Below are positions 1-8,221 of a stretch of 64,000 nt of DNA, piece after piece. The stretch is taken from positions 225,039 through 289,038 of the forward strand of contig JADKGD010000073.1 of NCBI GenBank assembly GCA_016717145.1. The letters are read 5' to 3'. The notes below the pieces were generated by a model. It was not told where the DNA came from and did no database searches. It saw only the letters and a list, made by a program, of their open reading frames with translations. This stretch comes from Saprospiraceae bacterium. Lineage in GTDB: Bacteria; Bacteroidota; Bacteroidia; Chitinophagales; Saprospiraceae. The stretch's first letter is position 1; the number at the start of each line of letters is the position of its first letter. A program made the position numbers and the translations under genes.

Positions 1-1541
1 GTCAATCCTGAAGGGCCTAATGGCAATCCTGATCCAATTGCCTCAGCGCGTGACATCCGTGAGACTTTTGGCCGGATGGCCATGAATGATGAAGAAACAG
101 TGGCATTAATTGCCGGTGGTCATACATTCGGTAAAACACATGGCGCTGCTGACCCGGGTCAGTATGTTGGGCCTGAACCGGCGGCAGCAAGTATTGAAGA
201 GCAAGGTTTAGGATGGAAAAATACATACGGTACAGGAAATGCAGGAAATACGATTACAAGCGGGCTTGAAGGCGCATGGACTACTACACCAACCAAGTGG
301 GGCAATAATTATTTTTGGAGACCTCTTTGGTTACGATTGGGAATTGACAAAAAGCCCGGCAGGTGCACAACAATGGATACCAAAACATGGCATGGGTGCA
401 GATTCAGTGCCTGACGCACACGACCCTACCAAACGTCATGTTCCTGTAATGCTGACTACAGATCTGGCATTAAAATTTGACCCTGCTTACGAAAAAATTT
501 CAAGGCGCTTTCATGAAAATCCTGACCAGTTTGCAGATGCTTTTGCACTTGCCTGGTTCAAACTGACGCACCGCGATATGGGACCAATTTCCAGATACCT
601 CGGTCCGGAAGTCCCCAAGGAAGCTTTGATCTGGCAAGATCCTGTTCCGGCACTTACTCATAAACTTATAGATGGTAAAGACATTATATCACTAAAGAAT
701 ACCTTATTGGATTCGGGATTGTCTGTATCTCAACATATCAACTGCATGGGCTTCTGCATCAACATTTCGTGGTTCAGACAAACGTGGCGGTGCAAATGGT
801 GGACGCATACGTCTTGCGCCACAGAAAGACTGGGAAGTCAATAATCCAGCTGAATTATCCATAGTTTTGAATAAACTTGAGGCAATACGAACGACATTTA
901 ATAGTACACTATCAGATGGCAAGCAGGTTTCTATGGCTGACTTGATTGTACTCGGTGGATGTGCAGGCATAGAGAAGGCAGCAAAAAATGGTGGGCATAA
1001 CATAACTGTTCCATTCACCCCGGGACGCACCGATGCATCTCAAGCCCAAACTGATATAGATTCATTTGGAGTGCTTGAACCGGCGGCAGACGGTTTCCGC
1101 AACTACTTTAAACCTAAATATTCGGTATCCGCTGAAGAATTGTTAATTGATAAAGCACAACTATTGACATTGACGGCACCTGAGATGACGGTTCTGGTCG
1201 GTGGTATGCGTATGCTTGGTACTAATTTCGGTCAGTCTGAATATGGCGTATTTACCCAGCATATAAGTAAACTTACCAACGACTTCTTTATAAACCTGCT
1301 TGATTTTGGCACCATCTGGAATGCAATTTCTGACTCGAAGGATGTATTTGAAGGACGCGATCGAACAACAGGCAAAGTCAAATGGACAGCAAGCCGGGTT
1401 GATCTAATATTCGGTTCTAATTCAGAATTGAGGGCACTCGCAGAAGTCTATGGAAGTGATGACGCGCAAGAGAGGTTTGTAAACGACTTTGTTGCTGCTT
1501 GGAACAAAGTGATGAACCTGGGTCGATATGATCTTACATGA
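1..1541 (+). CDS. katG: catalase-peroxidase KatG, 5'-partial, two frameshifts
   Basis: Bifunctional heme catalase-peroxidase that removes H2O2. The window opens inside the gene; bases 1-75 already read as the conserved VNPEGPNG segment, so roughly the first third is missing. Visible landmarks are RMAMNDEET (the Met of the Met-Tyr-Trp crosslink), GGHTFGKTHG with the proximal heme His, WTTTPTKWGNNYF, the LTHRDMGP motif, STAWASASTFRGSDKRGGANG and the C-terminal peroxidase-like domain ending LGRYDLT. The frame moves at a T5 run (312-316), where one T is in excess, and again near 734-738. Conservation continues across both breaks, so a consensus error is more likely than real decay. A strong hairpin follows the stop codon. 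Confidence 0.95.
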
Positions 1542-1580
1542 TCATTTATACTTAAATCCTAGTGTAGAAAATGAATAGCA

Positions 1581-1610
1581 ATAAAGAGGTCCGGCGATGG
1601 ACCTCTTTAT
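1581..1610 (+). terminator. intrinsic terminator after katG
   Basis: A 12-bp perfect stem (ATAAAGAGGTCC with GGACCTCTTTAT) closes on a 6-nt loop about 40 bp after the katG stop. The A-rich and T-rich arms make it usable on either strand. Confidence 0.8.
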
Positions 1611-1672
1611 TTATGGTTTATTGTTTAACCCAAATAAGTTATTAGAACTTTGTTATGGAAAGCCAAAGGCCA

Positions 1673-1749
1673 ATAAAATCAAGACTTTTGGTGAGGAAGC
1701 ATAGTGTATGCTATGCTTCCTCACCAAGTGAAGTGTAAAGGCTTGATTT
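1673..1749. repeat. large nested inverted repeat
   Basis: A 17-bp perfect inverted repeat (1688-1704 with 1711-1727, 6-nt loop, core GGTGAGGAAGCATAG) sits inside a second pair of arms, AAAATCAAG near 1676 and CTTGATTTT near 1741. It lies between the convergent genes katG and the rhodanese gene. It may be a bidirectional terminator or a REP/MITE-like element; I cannot tell which from one copy. Confidence 0.6.
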
Positions 1750-1784
1750 TGCAGGCATTTTCCTTGGAATAGATTTTCTAATGA

Positions 1785-2114
1785 CTATTTTGGGTTTAAT
1801 TGATCAACAATGCCCTTCACTTCATACCATGCTCCACCGTTTGTGACATTTGAACATCCATTTTTATCTAAGATTGATTTTGCTTGACTACTACGGTTGC
1901 CGCTTCTGCAAAATACAACTATGTTTTTTTTGTTTTTGAGTGTATTCAAATGTTCTTGTATTTTATCCAGAGGGATGTTTGTCGAACCGGAAATTTTACT
2001 GTCTTTGTACTCATCCGGACTCCGCACATCTACTAAAAATGCGCCTTTACTTATGATGTCGGCCAAGTCGATATTTTCCTTACTACCAAACAATTTATTC
2101 ATTATTCCAAACAT
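1785..2114 (-). CDS. single-domain rhodanese-like protein
   Basis: A 109-residue single rhodanese domain, the usual length for the stand-alone family, with no signal peptide. The loop CRSGNRSS places the persulfide-forming cysteine at residue 69, and LVDVRSPDEY is the typical CH2A-like segment. Such proteins shuttle sulfane sulfur in the cytoplasm. The gene stands alone, with a 213-bp gap upstream and the large inverted repeat downstream. The specific sulfur acceptor cannot be inferred. Confidence 0.85.
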   Translation of the reverse strand: MFGIMNKLFGSKENIDLADIISKGAFLVDVRSPDEYKDSKISGSTNIPLDKIQEHLNTLKNKKNIVVFCRSGNRSSQAKSILDKNGCSNVTNGGAWYEVKGIVDQLNPK

Positions 2115-2327
2115 GATGTTGAATTTTTATTTGTGATTTTTAAGTTTATTACTTGCATTAAAATATGCCTAAATATTGAATTATGTTGCAAAAATAAGTC
2201 AATTTAAATAGAAGTATGGTGACTTATGTTACAAAGCATGTAATATAGCATAATGTTATGCCAGGCTGATGTAAAGCTCCCGACATGGATGTGTATCAAT
2301 AGATAGAATGTCCAGCTTGACCTGATA

Positions 2328-3353
2328 CTAAGCAGTCAATTTTTCTTTTTTTACTAAAGGAGAAACTTTTGTACCTATTAATTCAATTGACTTCATTAAT
2401 TTTTGATGAGAAAGTCCGGCATCCATCTGAAAGGTAAAGCGCGATATGCCCCCAAGTGATTCGCTGTGTCTAAGGATTTTGGCAGCAACTGCTTCCGGAT
2501 CGTCGATAAGCAATGCACCCAATTCGCCATTTTGAGCATCAAATCTTTCTCTTGTGACAGGTGGATATCCTCTTTCTTTTCCAATTTTTGTAAACATTTC
2601 TGCATATCCCGGATAGTAATCGCTAATGGCTTCCTCTTTACTGTTTGCCACATAGCCGAGTGAGTGTAGTCCCACTTTCCATTGTTGAGGTGCATGACCT
2701 GCCTTTTCCCATGCTTGTCTATACATATCAATTAATGGTCTGAATCGATGCGTTTCTCCGCCAATTACGGCTACCATAAGTGGCAATCCCAATTTTCCGG
2801 CCCTCACAAATGAAGCAGGTGTTCCTCCTACGCCAAGCCAGATTGGCAACTTGGTTTGGAGTGGACGTGGGTAAATCGCTTGATTATATAATGGAGGTCG
2901 AAATTTACCGGACCAGCTTATAATTTCATTGTCCCTAATTTTTAATAACAGATCCAATTTTTCTGTAAAAAGGGCGTCGTAATCGTTTAAATTTAATCCG
3001 AAGAGTGGGTACGATTCTGTAAAAGAGCCTCTGCCTGCAACAATTTCAGCCCTTCCATTCGAAATTAAGTCTAAAGTAGAAAAGTTTTGAAATACCCGAA
3101 CCGGATCTGCAGCACTTAATACAGTAACCGCACTTGTCAAGATGATACGTTTTGTGCGCGATGCAGCTGCAGCAAGAATAATAGCTGGAGCGGAATCTAA
3201 AAATTCTTTGCGGTAGTGTTCACCAATTCCAAAAACATCCAAACCTACCTGATCTGCCAATGTTATTCTTTCAAGTAATTCACCTAACGCCTGAGCATTG
3301 CTTATACCCAAATTAATGGGTGACGCAGCAAAACTATCTATTCCTATTTCCAT
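2328..3353 (-). CDS. LLM-class (luciferase-like) flavin-dependent oxidoreductase
   Basis: TIM-barrel flavin-dependent monooxygenase of the bacterial luciferase superfamily, about 341 residues from the preferred start. I place the start at the internal ATG preceding EIGIDSFAASP (3353) because the barrel begins there; an ATG nine codons further upstream (3380) is also open. Family marks are the early GxxxGIGEHYRKEF segment, LTSAVTVLSAADPVRV and GRAEIVAGRGSFTESYPLFG. The substrate is unknown; many relatives act on alkanals or xenobiotics with reduced flavin supplied by another enzyme. It lies 86 bp behind the carbonic anhydrase gene and could be co-transcribed, but functional linkage is not obvious. 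Confidence 0.85.
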   Translation of the reverse strand: MEIGIDSFAASPINLGISNAQALGELLERITLADQVGLDVFGIGEHYRKEFLDSAPAIILAAAASRTKRIILTSAVTVLSAADPVRVFQNFSTLDLISNGRAEIVAGRGSFTESYPLFGLNLNDYDALFTEKLDLLLKIRDNEIISWSGKFRPPLYNQAIYPRPLQTKLPIWLGVGGTPASFVRAGKLGLPLMVAVIGGETHRFRPLIDMYRQAWEKAGHAPQQWKVGLHSLGYVANSKEEAISDYYPGYAEMFTKIGKERGYPPVTRERFDAQNGELGALLIDDPEAVAAKILRHSESLGGISRFTFQMDAGLSHQKLMKSIELIGTKVSPLVKKEKLTA

Positions 3354-3438
3354 TTTAAAATATTTTTTGATCTGCGGCATATAGAAAGTTCAATATTTCT
3401 TTTCAAACATCGCAACAAGGAATTTTTTTATACTATTT

Positions 3439-4173
3439 TTATTCTAAATAATTTTTTCGTAAGCCAGTTTTTAAATCTATGACCTCAAATTTTCTGGTTT
3501 CGTTAAATGAACCCATGTCGGTATCACTATTGATATGAATGGCCCCAAAAAGTATCAGATATTTACAGTTGTATGTTGTCTCTGCCACTAAGGCTTCAAT
3601 TCTTTTGTCAATGGCTTCATAAATGACTTCCGTTGCTTCTTTTAAAGGGATTTGGGCAGATAAAATGCGATCTTTTTTGTTCAATAATATTTGTTCAATG
3701 GTATTCATTTGATAGTCAATGTCAGTCATATTGTCTTTGATTATCATATTGTTTATTAACTTATGTAAGGCACCTTTTGCCGCACCACAACATCCACTAT
3801 TTTTTGATTGTCCATGTCTGTGAATTTCGCCAATTGTCCCATCTTTTGTAATACCAATATGAGGACCATAATAAATCCCAACGGCACCTTCATCCGGGAC
3901 ATGACTTGCAAAGGCACCCATTCCTGTCAGACCTGTAAATGGAAAGCCATCTAATCCGCCCATTTTAAATGGTCCTAAAAACTCTTGTGTTCTTGCAGGA
4001 TACTGAATACTGTTTACATCATCACTACAAAGGCTATCGGCCAGCATCACTTTCCCGGGTTCAATATCTAATTGGTCTTCTATAAAATCAATAAAATGGT
4101 TGACACTGTCAATAGTGGTAATGGCATTTGGATAATGTTGATGAATGATGGCTAATTTATCTTTCTTTTTCAT
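3439..4173 (-). CDS. LCIB/LCIC-type (theta) carbonic anhydrase-like protein
   Basis: A 244-residue soluble protein that I recognise as the LCIB_C_CA fold family (limiting-CO2-inducible proteins B/C of algae, related to beta carbonic anhydrases). Diagnostic stretches are ADSLCSDDVN (Cys49, Asp51), GGLDGFPFTGLTGMGAF, SHVPDEG, YYGPHIGI (His105) and SGCCGAAKGAL (Cys128/129). The family binds Zn with Cys-His-Cys, and these residues are present; which His is the ligand is my inference. Expected role is CO2/bicarbonate interconversion. The gene starts 15 bp after the bestrophin gene, so the two almost certainly form an operon. Some family members lack measurable activity, so catalysis is not assured. 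Confidence 0.75.
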   Translation of the reverse strand: MKKKDKLAIIHQHYPNAITTIDSVNHFIDFIEDQLDIEPGKVMLADSLCSDDVNSIQYPARTQEFLGPFKMGGLDGFPFTGLTGMGAFASHVPDEGAVGIYYGPHIGITKDGTIGEIHRHGQSKNSGCCGAAKGALHKLINNMIIKDNMTDIDYQMNTIEQILLNKKDRILSAQIPLKEATEVIYEAIDKRIEALVAETTYNCKYLILFGAIHINSDTDMGSFNETRKFEVIDLKTGLRKNYLE

Positions 4174-4188
4174 TTTTTTATTTGTAAG

Positions 4189-5175
4189 TTAAAGTAATAC
4201 ATCATTAAATGGTTCTATTTTAGGTGGCAGATTTGTTTCGTTCAACATTTCTAAAATATCTATCTCAATATTTCTGCAAATAAAAGAAATGGGTATGTCC
4301 GTAGAACCACTGTCAAATGGGTTTTCGCTTGCCTCACCAATTTGTTCCATAGTCATAAATACCCAGGAAATAAGCACAGTAAAAGGAATAACCAACCATA
4401 TGCCATACTCGCCTAATTTACTCATTTCTGTAAGTAATGCAAATGGCAGTAGAAAGATAAATAGTTGAACAAATATCCGGCTAAACAAACTGTATTGACG
4501 GAATAATGGTGTAGTTTTGATACGTTCGCAACCACCCTGAAGATTATACAGTTCGGCCAGCAATTTGGTTAAGTCGCTGTGTTCGTACTCATCTATTATC
4601 TTTTCTCGTTTAAGTTTTGTGACTACATCAAATTGGTATTTTAAAGTATAGCTGGCAATATTTCCTTTGTGTTTTACTTTTTCAAATATTTCTTTTTTGT
4701 CCAGTTTTTCAAAAAGAGCCTCAATAGCAATATCAAATTCTTTAATTTCATCTGAAGCAGATACATATTGTTTATGATAATCCTCTCTATTGGTTGCCCA
4801 GGGTATTGTCTTGCGAAGTTGTAAACGAAGAATATTTATATAAGCGATGTGGCGATTAAGAAAATTTATCTGCTTTGATTTATCTTCGACAAGCGAAATA
4901 ATTGATGCTGCCAAAATTCTACTTGTATTGGTAATACCGCCCCATAACCGCCTGGCTTCCCATAGCCTGTCATAAGCCTGGTTGTTTTTAAAGCCTACAT
5001 AGAATGCTACGGCTGTACCAATAGAAGCCACTGGCAAAAATGGGATTGCAATTATTTTGAGGCCCAAAAACTGGTAAAGAAAAACTACAATTACACTTAA
5101 GGCAAGTGTTTGTAGCACGTTTTTTTTACCGAATAGCCATATAGCTTCAAAGGTGATTTTTTTATTTATTAGCAT
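4189..5175 (-). CDS. bestrophin-family anion channel (UPF0187)
   Basis: A 328-residue membrane protein of the bacterial bestrophin family, which forms pentameric anion channels. It shows the early hydrophobic segment LALSVIVVFLYQFLGLK, the signature NNQAYDRLWEARRLWGG, a long charged cytosolic middle, a second hydrophobic pair (residues about 232-275) and the family tail GEASENPFDSG followed by CRNIEID. Plant and algal homologues pass chloride or bicarbonate. Here the gene is immediately followed by an LCIB-type carbonic anhydrase, which makes bicarbonate a plausible permeant ion (inference). It lies just downstream of the Na/Pi transporter on the same strand but has its own promoter-like site. 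Confidence 0.88.
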   Translation of the reverse strand: MLINKKITFEAIWLFGKKNVLQTLALSVIVVFLYQFLGLKIIAIPFLPVASIGTAVAFYVGFKNNQAYDRLWEARRLWGGITNTSRILAASIISLVEDKSKQINFLNRHIAYINILRLQLRKTIPWATNREDYHKQYVSASDEIKEFDIAIEALFEKLDKKEIFEKVKHKGNIASYTLKYQFDVVTKLKREKIIDEYEHSDLTKLLAELYNLQGGCERIKTTPLFRQYSLFSRIFVQLFIFLLPFALLTEMSKLGEYGIWLVIPFTVLISWVFMTMEQIGEASENPFDSGSTDIPISFICRNIEIDILEMLNETNLPPKIEPFNDVLL

Positions 5176-5250
5176 TTATTTTTGTTAAGTGGTTTTGAAT
5201 AATTTTTTGTATCATTTTTTTTTGTTTATTATTTTGAGCTGATCATTTAC

Positions 5251-5269
5251 CACAGCTGTGCCAAAAGTA
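5251..5269 (-). promoter_or_regulatory. promoter -7 element with overlapping palindrome upstream of the bestrophin gene
   Basis: On the minus strand TACTTTTG (5262-5269) matches the Bacteroidota -7 element TAnnTTTG. It is followed within 2 bp by the perfect 10-bp palindrome CACAGCTGTG (5251-5260), which would overlap the expected transcription start. No clear -33 TTTG was seen. The site lies about 85 bp upstream of the bestrophin start. Confidence 0.45.
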
Positions 5270-5280
5270 AGAAAAAAACT

Positions 5281-6973
5281 TCATTCTTTTTTAGGTGGTA
5301 TACACGAGGATCTCATTAAAGTCTGTTGCTTCTTTTCTTTCAATAAAAAATCCTTTATTGCCATTAGCATAGCTTTATTGGAAGTAAAAAAGTTCACGGT
5401 TAAAATTGATGACTATAGTAATATCCATATCTTCGAGCGGGGCAGATTGTGCTTCTTTATAAAAATTATTTAACGACAAGGTATAATTATTCAGTATGTC
5501 ATCATAAATATGTTTTAGCTTTCCAAAACGATCCTCTTTTTCCGCATCGAAAAGCGCATTTATTTGATCGTATAATTCTTCCATTGTCTTTTTATGTTGC
5601 ATAAAAAAATCGAATTTAATATCTTTTGAGGAGCGCTTGAGATTGGCTATATTGTTTCCTATATCCTTCATACTTTTTATAGAGTGCATAGAACTGCGTA
5701 CGGACGAAATCAATTGGTTAATTTGAGAAACCTGGTTGCCCTGCAACTTATTTCTTAAATCTACATAAAATGCCTGCAACTCGCCCTGCAGCTGTTTCAG
5801 AAATTCGTATTTTTCTTCAGGAGTTTGTAAAAAAAATTTTCTTTTTTCAAGGATGTTTTTTAAATCAGGACGCTCCCAAAACAATGTTTTATCAATCTCA
5901 AAATGGGACACATTAAAAAACATGGAACTATAGATAAAATATTCTGTTTCTCTGCGAAATAAATCCAAGGCTGTTTCGGGTTCTCCTATATTTGCATTTC
6001 CAATGAAAGCGGTAGCTGTAGCATCAGTATCTTTATAAAACCCTTCCAAAAATTTTGAAAATGGATTGAGGAATGGAAGGAAAATAATAATACCAAGCAG
6101 GTTTATCAAACTTGAAAAGGTGACCAGTCCGATAAGCGGATCGCTGATGTTCAAAATATCGGTGATCAGAAACAATATCAGTTTCAAAAAGATGAAGGCT
6201 AAACCAGTTAAGAAAATATTAAACATAAAATTGCCAAGTGCTACCCGTTTTTTTGAGGCATTACCGCCAATTGAGGCCAGCAGTATTTTAATCGTTGTTC
6301 CTGTTTCTGAGCCGAGTACAATGGCAGCTGCAGGTGCAAATCCAATAACTCCTGCATGGAGCGCACTGAGACTTAGCGCCATCGTTACTGAACTTGATTG
6401 TACAATCAAGGTGATGACAAAACCGATCAGTAAAAATACAACTGAAGACATCTCCGCATAAGCCGAAAAGTCAAATTCCTTTACCTGCGCTTCCATAGAT
6501 GATTTCATAAAGGCAAGCCCAATAAATAAGATACCAAAACCTAAAAGAAAAAGGGAAAGATATTTAATTGTTTGACGGTTTCCAAAGAGCATAAGAAGAA
6601 AACCACCAATACAAACGGCAGGATAAGCGATCACTTCTATGTTCACTTTAAAACCCAGGGTAGCAACCAGCCAACTGGCGAGCGTAGTACCCAGGTTTGC
6701 ACCGAGAATAATTGCCATCGCATTTTTCATAGTCAACACGCCTGCTCCCACAAATGCCAGTATCATCACTGAAACCAGCGAACTGCTTTGAAGCACGCCT
6801 GTTACTATGGCTCCGCCTGTCACTGCTCCCAGGTTGTTACTGGCAATACGCTGAAGAAATATTTTAAAGTTCCTGCCGGAAAGATTTTTTAAAGATTCCT
6901 CCAATAAATACATGGCAAAAAGGAACAACCCAATTCCGGCAAGGAGTTTAAAGATGTTAAATAAAATGTCCAT
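5281..6973 (-). CDS. Na+/phosphate cotransporter family protein with PhoU-like C-terminal domain, frameshift near the end
   Basis: NptA-type Na/Pi cotransporter of the inner membrane: two inverted repeats, each with the QSS motif (VLQSSSLVSVM near residue 60, LIVQSSSVTMAL near 190), eight or more membrane segments over residues 1-300, then an alpha-helical PhoU-like cytoplasmic domain from about 350. The open frame stops at 5375, but an A6 run on the + strand (5386-5391) appears to hold one base too many. Correcting it extends the helical tail to a stop at 5281, giving about 563 residues, the normal family size. The neighbouring CHAD gene suggests a phosphate/polyphosphate link. Confidence 0.9.
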
Positions 6974-7032
6974 TTGGCTTGGATGTATTCTGAAAATGTT
7001 GTAAAAATTTGTCTAAACCTTTTGATTCATGT

Positions 7033-7073
7033 TTTTGATGATCAAAATTACCATTAAGCTTGCCAATATTGGC
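7033..7073 (-). promoter_or_regulatory. two palindromes in the leader of the Na/Pi transporter gene
   Basis: TTTTGAT-G-ATCAAAA (7033-7047) and GCCAATATTGGC (7062-7073) are perfect dyads 60-100 bp upstream of the transporter start. A -7-like TATGTTTG lies on the minus strand at 7126-7133, so both dyads would fall in a leader of roughly 145 nt. Candidate operator or RNA structure; no known motif recognised. Confidence 0.35.
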
Positions 7074-7175
7074 GGACTTATAAAACCTTAATCTCCATGT
7101 CTGCTATTAAATTTATTTTCAACAGCAAACATACAAATTTATTCAATTATCATGATTTGATTTATTATGTCCTTT

Positions 7176-7955
7176 TTAAAATGCAGATTTCGGTAAGGCA
7201 ATTCGTATCTTATGAAGTAATATTAACTTGTCCGAAGATATTTTTCTTTTTATTTTTTCCAGTTGACTGATCTCTTCATGATTTATTTCGCCACTTTCTA
7301 TTGTTTTATCTAAATGGTATAGTATTACCTGACAATCATGCCATTTGCCAAGAAGTGTCGGTAAAATTTTTTTATTAGACATCGACTCATTTTTCTTTAC
7401 ATCCGTGCAATTCACAATGTTATAAAACTTTTTTAATTGCTTGCGAAGTTCGTGAATGTGCTGAGTTTGTACTGATGTTTGGCTTAGTAGTTTTGTAATA
7501 CTATTTTGCTGGATATCCAGATAACTATTTACCTTTTTTTTACTAATAGAGGAAAGGAAAGAAGCAATAACATGATACTTTTTTTTCAAGCGGGCAGAAA
7601 AATTTTTATGCAGTATGGAAAAAAAATATTTTTGTTCTTTTAAGCGAAGTTTTTTTAAATTTCTCCTGAAATCTTTAAGAGAATTATTTATGCAATACTT
7701 TTTAAGTATGACTTCTTCAAGTTGAATTTCTCTTACCTTTCCTGCCTTGTGGAAAATCTGTTTAAAGGGTTTGAGTGTTTTTTTTTGCTTAAAATCCTGA
7801 GCACAAAAATTGATTAAATCGAGTAGGGCGTTTAGCTTTTTGATTTCAATCCGAAGTTTATGAAAAGTTTTGGAAGTATATTTATGCCTTTGCTTTGCCA
7901 ATATAAAATGAATTGCAGCTTCCCTATTATGTAAATATTTAGTAGGTGCTTTCAT
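7176..7955 (-). CDS. CHAD domain protein (polyphosphate-binding type)
   Basis: A 259-residue all-helical, very Lys-rich protein. Two copies of the conserved-histidine pattern are visible: HKLRIEIKKLNALLDLI near residue 33 and HELRKQLKKFYNIV near residue 168, plus LLGKWHDCQVILYHL near 205, the usual third CHAD motif. CHAD domains bind inorganic polyphosphate through the basic helices. No triphosphate-tunnel (CYTH) domain is present, so it is a stand-alone CHAD. It follows a small ORF with an ATGA overlap and lies upstream of the Na/Pi transporter on the same strand, consistent with a phosphate-storage role (inference). Confidence 0.82.
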   Translation of the reverse strand: MKAPTKYLHNREAAIHFILAKQRHKYTSKTFHKLRIEIKKLNALLDLINFCAQDFKQKKTLKPFKQIFHKAGKVREIQLEEVILKKYCINNSLKDFRRNLKKLRLKEQKYFFSILHKNFSARLKKKYHVIASFLSSISKKKVNSYLDIQQNSITKLLSQTSVQTQHIHELRKQLKKFYNIVNCTDVKKNESMSNKKILPTLLGKWHDCQVILYHLDKTIESGEINHEEISQLEKIKRKISSDKLILLHKIRIALPKSAF

Positions 7956-8215
7956 CTTTCTGCCAGGTAAATTTTCCCAAACCGAAAAATAATTATTACT
8001 GCTATGATTACCTTGCTGAATGGGTAAAATAAGAAAATTGAAATTCGTTTTTTTAAGTATGGCTCAACAAACCGGATGTGTTGGCTATGTCCCAAAATGT
8101 CAGGTAAGAGATAATCATTATCTTCTGGTTCTTCTGGAAATGCCTCCGTCGTGGGTTGGCATACACCGCAATTTAAAAGCGTATTTTTTTGAGTGTGACT
8201 TTTCATTCTAAGCAA
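7952..8215 (-). CDS. small hypothetical protein with one C-terminal membrane segment
   Basis: An 87-residue ORF that fits tightly between the multicopper oxidase (stop 7 bp upstream) and the CHAD gene (ATGA overlap). It has a Cys pair (NCGVC) near residue 15, an acidic stretch, and a hydrophobic stretch IIAVIIIFRF near the C-terminus. I do not recognise a family. The tight spacing is the main support. An overlapping plus-strand ORF (8020-8211) looks like a shadow. Real start could be MKSHTQK, three codons downstream. Confidence 0.4.
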   Translation of the reverse strand: MLRMKSHTQKNTLLNCGVCQPTTEAFPEEPEDNDYLLPDILGHSQHIRFVEPYLKKRISIFLFYPFSKVIIAVIIIFRFGKIYLAER

Positions 8216-8221
8216 TATTTT

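Noticed and set aside
312..738. katG as a true pseudogene
   Set aside because: Conservation continues unbroken past both one-base shifts and similar shifts occur in essential genes, so consensus error is preferred.
5258..5473. Plus-strand 71-codon ORF
   Set aside because: It overlaps the corrected 3' end of the Na/Pi transporter and the bestrophin promoter; no signal, RBS or family.
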